A stretch of DNA of 26,589 nucleotides, taken from Rhypophila decipiens. Lineage: Eukaryota; Ascomycota; Sordariomycetes; Sordariales; Naviculisporaceae. The position numbers and the translations under genes were made by a program. The notes beneath the pieces are model-generated. The model had not been told where the DNA came from. It made no database searches and was given only the letters and a program-made list of their open reading frames with translations. Below, in pieces: positions 1-9,230 of this stretch (positions are counted from its first letter, which is position 1; each line of letters opens with the position of its first letter). The stretch covers positions 1-26,589 of the forward strand of contig MU858338.1 of NCBI GenBank assembly GCA_033297075.1. The letters run 5' to 3'.

Positions 1-3000
1 ATACATACCAATCCTAGAGCGGATTCTTCCGTTCTAGAATCGTGCCCTTTTGTGGGTTTGTGGCTCAGTGGTGTGGTATGTCGCTGTTGTTACAGAATTA
101 AAGGTTTATTAAAGATAATTAGATTTTAATAGTTATAGAGATATATAGTTATAGGTTAATTTACTGACTCTCTAGTGAAGCCAAGAGTCGGTTCGGAAAA
201 CGAAGTGGGGCCTAACCGACGAGTAATGGTCTTACAGCTGGAAACCCGGCAGGCACAGATAACCTCATCTTCGTTCTATTGCTTTGAACAAGCGGTACGG
301 ATACTCGTCCGACTCAAGCGGCCCACGAGTGAAACGAGGCGACAATGGGAAGCAAACCGGGATTGGATAGTCAGTTGCCAACTGGCGTTCTAGTGCCCGC
401 TCTCGCATCCGACTTGCCTCTCACCAGCACAGGACGTAGCTTTCTGAGCACTGGTTGGCGAGACAAAAGTTCGATTAATAAAGCGAGGTAATCAGTAACT
501 ATCACCATGCTGCCATTCAAAAGACGCCGGTATGGTCCTCTTGGTGCGTGCGCCGCCTGGGACTCACAGACCCATCACTGCATCCATGTCCTTGCTTCCC
601 GAAGGACATCATCACATCCACCACACCCCTCCTCCATCCACATCAGCCCTACGAACGTGTATCCGCATCTCGATTCGAGATGATTATTGTGCACATTGGC
701 GTTACGTGGGCACCGCGCAACTACCCAATGAGGCACCGAGTTCTTGGTGGTACCGTACAACTGTCCAGTGTTCCCACCATGCTCACGAATCGGAGCATGG
801 AGAAACCGGGAGCCTCAAAACAAGCGCAGGTCCATTCATATCCACGGACGGGGCCACGGATATTGCTATGGCCTGGCCATTGCTGTTACCTGATGCCAAT
901 ATTCCGGTGTAGTACGACAACTCGCCTGTCCTTGCTCAATATATTCACACCGCTTGAATGTTGGAACGCCGTGTCTGCTTTGTCAGTTTCTCAACCTCTG
1001 TCCGATATTGATACCTCACCTTATTACCTACCTCTCAATGGCAGTGTGCCCGGCAACCATCCCGTCCGGATCCGGTTCTGTTTTTTTCCCCTCTCCTCCT
1101 TCAGGCACCTGTATTTTTTCATTTCACATGATATCTCTTCTATGTGGTATTTTTCTCAATACCCCCAACATGTTGAACATGTTAAATGGGTGCCTGACCC
1201 CAAACGTTCGTCAACAGCATTTATCCCTCATTCGGCAATTTTTCTCTCACCCTTCCCTGCTTGGGTGAGGTGAGTAGTATCATTCGTAACAGCCAAGTCC
1301 ACCTTGATGAGTTGACGAACGGGCCATTTTGTTTGCCGTCGTCGTTCAAATACCCATCTTGGTGTGAGATAAGTTGCCGGTCCAAGGCACCCACCTACTG
1401 ATGTCTATTGCCGGTGCGGCGGTGATATATGCACGTTATTCATCACATATATCGCCCATTCATTCCTCCGTGACGTTGCCGTTGTTGGTTTAGACAACCA
1501 TATAACCGAGACAACAGGTACCTATTTATCTATCTACCTAACTGTGATCCAACGACGGGAACCAACGGTTCGAGAATCCAGATGCGTGGGACTCGCATTC
1601 GTCGCTTTTTGACATGAACCACAGCCAAGTCAACAGCTTCTCATGGGAGAGGCAAAACCCAGTTTAGGTTAATGTTGGTTAAACATACACAATCCTATCC
1701 CGTTGCCTGGGTGTCAGTCTACATACAGTATCTGGATTCTCGAAAAAAAAAAGTAGAATGATATGTCCCGATTGTATTGCGATGTCCTCTTGGTCGGTTG
1801 GTATCTCGACGGATGATATGAGCCCACGCCGTATGAGGAGGCTCTTTGTGGACTTTTGTTGTGACCAAGGCAAGCGTGAAGTTAGTTGTGTTACCTATAT
1901 GGCCAAGAAAGGTTTGACCAGTGTGTTATTGTCGCCGTCGAGAATAGTCCAAGAAAGGGCGCGTGTAAATGTGGCTTCCTGAATGGAGGAGGGTTGGTCG
2001 GGTTGTTGGGCGTGTTACATCTTGGTTTGCCATGAAAGGTGACACAATAAGGCTTTGGTCTCTCCTTTTTTTCCCTAAGCATCCCGAATTTGGCGTCGGT
2101 TTGGCAGCTACGGAATAACTCGTACGTGGTGCATGTTTTGGTCTACCGAGTGCTCTCACATCCCTCGAGTCGGAACTTGACCAAATATCAGAACTCTGAA
2201 CATAGCTCGTCTCGTGTACGTGCGGCATATTTCCCGTCTGGCCCAATCCAATGTCATGCGCCTCAAGCCGACGCACGCCCCCAGAAGTCCAGACTTTGCA
2301 TTTCAGCTCCGAGACGTCTTGACGTGTGTAGCACGTTACATGTTGGATTGGTGTGTTGTGGTTGTGATGATCACGAAATCTGACTACTACGCCGCCCCCC
2401 TTGGGGGCCGGCCACACAATGAACGGAAATGGGGCCTCATCAAAAGGACCTTTGGGGGGCATGGGGGACAAAAAGACATGACATGGGAAAGGGGATATTG
2501 AATGAATGGTTCAGCAAAGCTTGAGATGAGATTAAGGGGACGTTTGATGAATAAGCTATATATTGACAAGGCCCTTTCAGCTTTTGTTTATTTTATGTTG
2601 TTGGTGATAATTTTTCCTACTTAAGAATTGTTTGGCATGTGATTTGACCAGGAACGACAAGCCTTGGCTTCTTTTCAGTTGCGCCCTTCCCTCATTCATG
2701 TTCGTTGTCACATAAACCATCCGATGTGTTTCCTTTGCTGTGTAGTAATCTCCCAGCTCTTGCGCCATCGAGACCGTACAGATAGATATTGACCAAAATA
2801 AACTAGAAGAACCTCGCCAAGTCCAGTCTATTTTTGACCACATCTTGTCCTTGACCTCTCTGGTGTTTTGTTGAAGCTGCCTGGCGCATCTAGAACTTGC
2901 AGTGCCGTGGGAGAAGGGTTCGGTGGCGGCGAGCAAGGGTAGCCTCGAGAGGGATCCTTCCTACAGAGTTTTCGAGATGAATGAGTTCACGGTCTCGGGG

Positions 3001-3149
3001 AATTGGTTGGCTATTTCGATGAATAAGAAAATATCCAAGGGCAAAGATTCATGGTCTGATCCACGGGTGATGCTTTGTCATGGTGACGATCCGAGGACTA
3101 GAATGCTGCCGAGCATCAAGACCCAAGCCCAACTGACGGAAGGTGGTCC
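1..3149. other. Gene-free left end, AT-rich at its start
   Basis: I see no supportable gene here. Open frames of up to about 240 codons exist on both strands (for example around 548-1273 plus and 1926-2471 minus), but they have no recognisable domain, overlap each other in several frames and are rich in His/Pro/Ser in the way of chance translations. The stretch from about 100 to 175 is strongly AT-rich and TpA-rich, unlike the rest, and may be the edge of a decayed repeat. A doubled palindrome lies at 1167-1183. The part just left of 3150 would be the 3' flank of the small minus-strand gene. Confidence 0.5.
100..175. repeat. AT-rich island, possible decayed repeat
   Basis: About 75 bases made almost only of A and T, with many TA and few C-containing dinucleotides, inside DNA that is otherwise near balanced in composition. 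In Pezizomycotina such islands often come from repeat-induced point mutation (C to T in duplicated DNA). That is known biology. Its application here is inference, because no second copy is visible in the window and no transposon protein remains. Confidence 0.3.
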
Positions 3150-3653
3150 TCAGAGGCACCGACTCAGTTTGCTTCGAGGAGAAGAAGGACCAGGCCGACC
3201 ACCACCACCACGAACCGGCTGCTCCTCAAAGTCCATGTCCTTGAGCCAGCTCAGGCCTGGCCATTCTGTCGTTGTAGATGCATGTGCCTCAGGTGGCAGA
3301 AGAACCTCTCTCTTGAAGCCCATGGCCTCCAGCATCTTCCGCCGCTCCAGCTCAATCATCAGCGCGTCTTCTCGATCATTCTCCCGCTCTCGCTCCATCT
3401 TCTGCCTCCTCAGCTCGTGACGTCGAAGCGTGTCGAGGATATCTTCCTTGTGGCACTCCTTGCATAATTTCCGCAAGGCTCCCTCGAGGTAGTCGACTGT
3501 GGTGCACACGGTCTGCTCCCTGACCCAGAAAGCCAGCCAGCATGCTTCCTTCATCCGTCGTATCTCCTTCACCTTTTCCTTGCATTGCTCCAGGTTGCCG
3601 ATTGATTTCCGGCGGCACTTGGGACAGAGACGCTCGATGGAACGGGTACACAT
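3150..3653 (-). CDS. Small Cys-, Lys- and Arg-rich protein of unknown function
   Basis: A 167-residue intronless frame with a true ATG (3653-3651), a purine at -3 and a TGA stop at 3152-3150. I do not recognise the family. The N-terminal part has eight cysteines (C2, C10, C13, C24, C38, C50, C64, C67), including a CPKC at 10-13 and a CKECH at 64-68. These two pairs could bind one zinc ion, but this is inference. Residues about 70-115 are almost all charged or leucine-type and should form a long basic helix or coiled coil (RRHELRRQKMERERENDRED). The C-terminus is Gly/Pro-rich and probably disordered. There is no signal peptide and no membrane segment, so an intracellular protein is likely. It lies 708 bp downstream of MPH1 on the same strand and has its own flanks. 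The biased composition and coherent architecture make it better than the surrounding chance frames, but it could still be non-coding or lack exons. Confidence 0.55.
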   Translation of the reverse strand: MCTRSIERLCPKCRRKSIGNLEQCKEKVKEIRRMKEACWLAFWVREQTVCTTVDYLEGALRKLCKECHKEDILDTLRRHELRRQKMERERENDREDALMIELERRKMLEAMGFKREVLLPPEAHASTTTEWPGLSWLKDMDFEEQPVRGGGGRPGPSSPRSKLSRCL

Positions 3654-4361
3654 CCTGTGAGCTCTGTCTGGTTGTCTGCTTGGTCTCCGTCTGGATCCAG
3701 TCTTGAGAGTGCCTGTACGTCGGCTGTGTTCTTGCTGTCGGTTATGGTATTTGCGAGCTTCTCGTCGTACATGTAATCACTGACTGTCCCCCCCATGATA
3801 AAAATAGTAGATCCAAGGCAATACATATGTGAAATTTTTCTCAGTTGCAGCAGATAGGCCATACATGTGTTTGCAAACATCATGATGCCCATTTCGCTCA
3901 AGACAAAGGTGTTTGTTTTCGCTTCGGCCTGACCATGACACTCGAGACAGACATGACAATATGAGGCAGGCCCTCTCAAAGAAAATCAAAACACAGTTCA
4001 GCAATCCTCTTACTTCACACAGTCCTCACTTTCAAACTTGGCCTGGACCGTGACAACTCCTAGTTGCAGTCTGTTTCTTGCGCATAGGAAATTGTTGTCT
4101 GGTCGACCAAGCCACCTTCCTGTTGCTGAACGGCTTCCTAAAATACCGTAGACATCAACAAGACGCACGTCCAAAACAAGTTGGGTTGAGTATGATACTC
4201 GTGTGGTTACTGGTCACATGCATGGAACCAAGCCTTTGTGCAGCAGAACAACATGGTTATCGGTATCTGACCGTAAACTAAACGTGCGTGAGACTATAAG
4301 CGGGTTCTGTCTCGAAAGAACAAAAAGCATCGATGCAACCCAATGCAATCAATATCATTCA
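3654..4361. other. Spacer between the small gene and MPH1
   Basis: This must hold the 3' end of the MPH1 transcript and the promoter of the small minus-strand gene. The first 115 bases upstream of the small gene contain no ATG on its strand. Near the MPH1 stop (about 4345-4375) lies a cluster of short ATC/ATTC repeats. I see no further gene: the frames around 3569-4004 lack recognisable features. Confidence 0.4.
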
Positions 4362-7300
4362 TCATTCATCATCATCGCTGTCTGCTATCATCTGCAGCCG
4401 TCTTCTCTTTTTCCTGTTTACAGGAGTTCGCTGAAAGACATCGTCGTCGTCGTCTTCCTCAGCCTCCTCGTCGTCCTTCTTTGGAGGGGTTACTGCAACG
4501 TTTTGAACATCACCGTTGACTCTCCCAGGCTTGCTCTTGGCCGCCACCATGGTCCCAAAGTCCGGCATGTCGTCATCCGACTCATCCTCCTGGGTCTGTG
4601 TAAACTGGAGGGGTACAAAGTATGGTTTTTCCTTGGTCGCGTCGTGGCCAGCACCGGGGCTATGGTTTTCCTTATCCTTCATGGTCTTCTTGCGAGGCGT
4701 CATCAAAGACGATTGATTCGGTGTTGTAGGTGATGTTGACCTCTGCTGCATGCTCGAGTTGGCCATATCATCATCATTATCCACAACGAACCCCTCAAGA
4801 TCAGCGCCGCTGTCCGAGCCATCAGTCTCTTCCACGTCGCTGGTACGAGTACAATCATCTCCGTAATCTTCAATGTGATCCCCAGCCCGCTTATGTCCCT
4901 TGCCACCTCGACCGCCTAGCTTTCTGCCCCTAGCTTTGGGCTGTGCACGACCACGGCGAGCCGGCGTAAAAGTCGATTCACCTTCCTCATCTTCATCTTC
5001 CTCCTCCTCGTCTTCTGTCTCACCGTCGCTTCCAGCATCAGAGTCAATGAATGAAGGAGCCTGCCGCCTGGACGAAACGCTTGGTTTGCTAGCCTTTTTA
5101 CTAGGCTTAGCCGCTGCTACCCGACGTTTCTTTTGAGCCGCTCGTTCATCCTCCTCCTGCTCATCTTGGAGCCAGCTCGGTGAGCGTGAGCGTTTGTGCC
5201 CGCTCAGCCTCATGTCCTCGGTACCGGTATTTATCTGATCATCAGACTCCTCCGCAAAGGCCGGAATTGGCATCTGTCTCCATTCGCCTGAATCAAGCTC
5301 CCCGTATGGTGTGGTGTATCTATCTGCAGGGTCCTGCGACATTCCCAGCACATTGAATAGCTTTACACATCGTTTGGTATGCTGGCCATGCTTGAGCTCG
5401 ACCGTGGGTCGCAACCGCCTTTGCGCAGCCGGGTAGGCGCTCAGGTTGGGGGCGCCAACCTCTTGAATACCAGACATACGGAACGGAAGATCTCTGTAGA
5501 GTCTGTCCAGCTCGCTGGTCTGGGAGTCGCTGAGCGTCACGCTGTCCATCTCAGGCATGTTGGCGAGAAAGTCGGTCTCGGTTGGGGGAGGTGGCAGGGC
5601 TGCTTGTTTTGCAGCCTGCTTCGCAAACATGCCGAGTAACGAAGCTTTTGTGAAGCCAGTTTCGACGCCATCGGGCATGTTGAACTTTTTCTTGGCTGCT
5701 TTCTTTCTCAGACCAGCTGCTGTTTTCTTTGGTTCCGGCAGCTCGGGATTTTGCGTATTTTCGATGGGAATATCAACAATCCTCTTATCGACTTCGGGTC
5801 TGATGTCTCGCGGTACTATCCTCGACGAGAGATCGTGACGAAGACTGAAGCGGCTTCCTTCACATATCAATGCCTGCATCTCCTGGTAGTTGTCCTTGGC
5901 TTCCGTGAACTTGCTTTCTTCTTTGCCCTTCATGAGGAGCAAAATAATGCTGCCTGTCCGCTTTCGTCCTGTTCGCCCCATGCGCTGCAGCATGCGGATA
6001 GGTGAGGCCGATGCGTCGTAACAGACGATGAGATCAACCTGGCCGATGTCAAGCCCTTCTTCGCCGATAGACGTGGCGACAAGAACATTGAATTTACCAT
6101 CCTTGAACTTCTCAATCGTTTCGATCTGTTGCTTCTGCTTCATTCCCGCACTCCTCTTGGAATCCGCCTGGCCAACAAACACCGTGGCGCGGATAAAAGG
6201 CTGCTTGTTCAGGATGCGGACGATCTCCTCGGCGCTATCTCTGTACTCGCTGAACACAATTACCCTAGTGCTGGAGCCTTCCCCGGCGTCCATGAAGTGG
6301 TTCACCAGAGTTTCGCACAGGTAGGTCAGCTTGGGATGCCCATTGAATGTCTCCAGCTTCATCCACTTCTCGATCATGGACATCATTTTCTGGAAGTCTT
6401 CGTCGTCTAGCAGTTGGCGCTTGAGCTTGGAGCCTTGTCCTTTTTTCTCCTCCTCCGTACTGCGAAACTCGGCGAGACTGTGGTAGAAAGGCTTGATGCC
6501 ATGGAAGTTGAGTAGCTTGATGCTGTGGGCAAGACTCTGGAGGATGCTGAACACGGCCATTATCATGAACTTGACCCCTTGATTTACATGCCTGCCCGCA
6601 CCGGCCATCCACTCCTGTCTCGATTTGAGCAAGCCGTATGTAGTTATGCTCGTCGGATCGCGGCCGAAGTATATGTTTTGTGCACTCAGCCGGCTTACCA
6701 GCGGCTTGAGAGCTTTCGAGAACAGATCCTTCACCTCCAACATCTCGTCTGATGGATCGAAAGTGATGGTATCAATGTTTCGCGAGTGGACATACTGACG
6801 GATGTCCAGAGACTCCTCGGTCCGAATTTCTACATGAGAGATGCCTAGATTGTCAATGACGTCTTGGACACCCTCGACAGAGGATCCAGGGGTGGCAGTG
6901 AGGGCAAGCACTCGAAAGCTCTTGGAGAAACGCCTGATGAACTCCACGGCCTTGACATAAGCATAGTCACCAGTAGACCTGTGTGCTTCATCGACAACGA
7001 GCAGAGCGATAGTCTTGGGGTCCGCATACCCCTTGGATAGATCGTTCATCAGAGTCTGCGGGGTCATGAAAAACACTCGCTTGCTCGCCCACTCGCCCTC
7101 CCGGAGCACTGGCGGAGTCTCTCCTGTTAGCAGCGTAGCCTGTGAGCGAGGCACGCCGGCAATACTAAGACAGGCTTGCACCTGCTGCGAGGCCAATGGT
7201 TTTGTTGGTGCCACAAAGACCACCTTTGCCGTTTTGGTCCACCGAATGAAGTTCAGCATAACCGTAGCGGCGATAAATGTCTTTCCCAGTCCGGTGGGTA

Positions 7301-7985
7301 AGGCGACCAGGGTGTTATTGAAGAGGCCACGCTTCACAATGCTAAACTGGTAGTCTCGGGGAGGACCAAGGTTCAATGGATAGACCCATGTCTTCAAAGC
7401 CTCGTGGTCAAGTTCGTGGTGGGTTGGTTCTTCTGGAGGCATGTCGCCACGAAACGGTCGGCTTGAAGAAGTCTGAGACTCCCGGGTGTCTTCAACCTCA
7501 AGCCTCCCACCCCACAAAGTCATCTGCCGGAGATTCTGAGACGGTCTTTGCGCGGTCCGCACGGGCGCAGAGACAGTCCTTTCAGGTGAGCTGTCAAATG
7601 CATCTGACGGGAGATCGTCCAGGCCATGATCATAGTTGTCTGGAGACACAGTGGGCTTTGTCTATAAACTGTTAGCCCTGTAAGTCGACGTGTGAAGCGG
7701 GTGTGATTATGCCCTTACCGTACTTCTGCCATTTTGTCGATTCCCAGACACGGGTCCTGGCCCTTTGGCCGCCTGATTTGGCTGCTGTTGCTGCCGTGAA
7801 GAACCAGAAGAGGCGTTTCGAAGACCAGAAGCTGATGAAAATGGACCTGAAGCGGGTTTCTGGACAAAATTGTGACGAGCAAGGCCACCAAGAGGTTGAG
7901 CACCCACACTAGGAGCAACACCCTCTTGGCTCAAAAGCTCCCAGTCCTCATCTGGAATATCGTCGAACTCGTCGTCGCTGCCCAT
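4362..7985 (-). CDS. mph1: ATP-dependent DNA helicase MPH1 (FANCM family)
   Basis: A 3'-5' DNA helicase of superfamily 2, the fungal counterpart of FANCM. The family remodels stalled replication forks and dissolves D-loops, favouring error-free repair in the nucleus. Exon 1 is 7985-7719, the intron 7718-7662 and exon 2 7661-4362, giving 1188 residues. The start MGSDDEFDD is the first ATG in frame, and the acidic N-terminus with an IPDEDWE motif fits. Visible motifs are Walker A LPTGLGKT at 210-217, DEAH at 313-316, TATP from 344, an insert of about 150 residues between the two RecA lobes, and motif [12 protein letters not shown] near 648-657. After about residue 750 the protein is disordered, with long acidic runs alternating with basic stretches such as [16 protein letters not shown] and NRKKRRR, which are likely nuclear signals or DNA contacts. 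No motif is missing. It is divergent to MEX67, and a CACGTG lies about 70 bp before the start. Recognition is by motifs, not by a database search. Confidence 0.96.
7662..7718 (-). other. mph1: Intron of MPH1, 57 nt
   Basis: The donor GTAAGG follows the codon ACG. The branch site CTAAC is at 7675-7671 and the acceptor TATAG at 7666-7662. It is phase 0 and joins exon 1 to a frame running on without a break to the stop. If retained, the fourth codon is TAA (7709-7707), so translation would end after 92 residues. Confidence 0.9.
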
Positions 7986-8448
7986 CGTATGTTTATATAA
8001 ATCTATACTTTTTCCCGAGTCGTTTCGCGGACCTTGGACTGGAACCTGTATAGGAAACACGTGATTGACGCCGAATCCGGACGGCGGTTTTACTGCAATT
8101 GACCCGGATCAGACATTGCCGACTGGTCCTGCAGTTCTGGCGATTTTGCTGAATTTCACTGTCCCTCTTGTCTTTCTGTAGGAAGATCAGATGAGAATGT
8201 GGAACAATATGAGAGGTGGTTTGTGATTGTGTCCATCTTCCATAGGAACACTGACAAGGATTGGGGAAACGCGTCGAGACGCCCTGACGAAAGTGTCAAA
8301 GTCTAAATTTGTGGAGTTGCGCGACAAGTCAATCGCCAGGGCACGTGACGTAGCAGGGGTCTTGTGTTAAAACTGTCCAATGAGATTTGTTTGTTGATTC
8401 AGGCGGGGCATAGTGTGGGGTTTCCGGCAGCAGGGGTTGCCAAAAATG
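7986..8448. promoter_or_regulatory. Divergent promoter region of MPH1 and MEX67
   Basis: The gap between the two start codons is 1245 bp. The right 782 bp look like MEX67 leader, leaving this part as the likely shared promoter. It contains CACGTG at 8058-8063 and 8342-8347, the second overlapping TGACGTAG (8346-8353), and a CCAAT box at 8377-8381. A TTTATATAAAT stretch lies only a few bases before the MPH1 ATG (around 7990-8000), too close to act as its TATA box. Assigning function to these motifs is inference. Confidence 0.45.
8342..8381 (+). promoter_or_regulatory. Compact CACGTG / TGACGT / CCAAT module
   Basis: CACGTGAC at 8342-8349 is the core E-box bound by bHLH factors of the USF/Cbf1/PHO4 kind. 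It shares bases with TGACGTAG (8346-8353), a half-site of bZIP factors. CCAAT (8377-8381) is the target of the HAP complex. All three lie 70-110 bp upstream of the point where ATG triplets disappear, the expected place for promoter elements of MEX67. No binding evidence can be seen from sequence alone. Confidence 0.35.
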
Positions 8449-9230
8449 ACCTGCAGAAACGGAGTGGAGCCTGGCTCAACTTCGCCCGCTAGCCGTTTCT
8501 TTGCTTCGTTGCCTGCTGTGACGCACTTGCACTTCAAAACTTTTGACTCTTGCGATTGTGCCCTCGCAGCTGCCCTCAAATTCTTCTCATTGTTGGCTGC
8601 TTCTTTCCAGCCCGTAACCCAAAGTACTCGAGCTTCTAAAACTTCTTCTCGAGTGCAAGCTGCACGATTTACAATCCTCTTCAACTTCTTTACCACCCCA
8701 TCTGAAGCTTGAGAGTCAAACCGTCCCGCAGCGAGCTGCGGCCACCAAAAACTTTCTACATATCCTACAACCTCACCTTTCGACATCCTTTGTCGGAGCC
8801 CTCGTTTTCTTTTTCATCTTCTTTCGCACCAACAAAGCGATTGAACCCCGAGCGGTTCACCATTACGATACCCACCTTTGACGATATTTCTATTCGATCG
8901 AGCGCCTTTTCTATTCCAATTCATTCAATTGCCCAGCGCGTGGCAGCGAGCAAACAGCGCATCTTCTCCTCCGGCCTTTCCACAGCCACCGAACCTTCCA
9001 TACTACGCACAAAGTAAGCCTCACCCTGAGTGTTCGGCGCTTTTCTGGATTTCTTCCGACCTGTCGAGCGCAGGCCTTCCTTCAAGCACTATCCGCGATT
9101 CTGCACATCACGAGAGCAATACTGACAGGCGCAGCTCCTTTGAACCAGATCGAGAAACAACAATCCGACCGCCCTCCTCAGAACTCCTTCAAATCTGAGC
9201 TGCGTTTGTTTCTCGCCCCTGTCCTTCGAC
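8449..9230 (+). promoter_or_regulatory. mex67: Long ATG-free leader of MEX67
   Basis: From the ATG at 8446 to the start codon at 9231 there are 782 bases without a single ATG, while at least five occur in the preceding 350 bases. The stretch is pyrimidine-rich. Part may be promoter and part may be removed by an intron. GTAAGC at 9014-9019 with CTGAC at 9122-9126 and CAG at 9132-9134 would make a 121-nt leader intron. No protein-coding content is apparent. Confidence 0.5.
9014..9134 (+). other. Possible intron in the MEX67 leader
   Basis: A good fungal donor (GTAAGC), a branch-like CTGAC and a CAG acceptor 8-9 nt after it lie in the right order, 97 nt before the start codon. Because it is non-coding there is no reading frame to test it, and an alternative acceptor CAG lies at 9126-9128. 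RNA reads would be needed. Confidence 0.3.

Noticed and set aside
548..1273. Plus-strand frame of 241 codons near the left end
   Set aside because: His/Pro/Ser-rich, overlapped by frames in other phases, with no domain or convincing context.
1926..2471. Minus-strand frame of 181 codons
   Set aside because: Low-information composition, no recognisable motif, and several overlapping frames on both strands.
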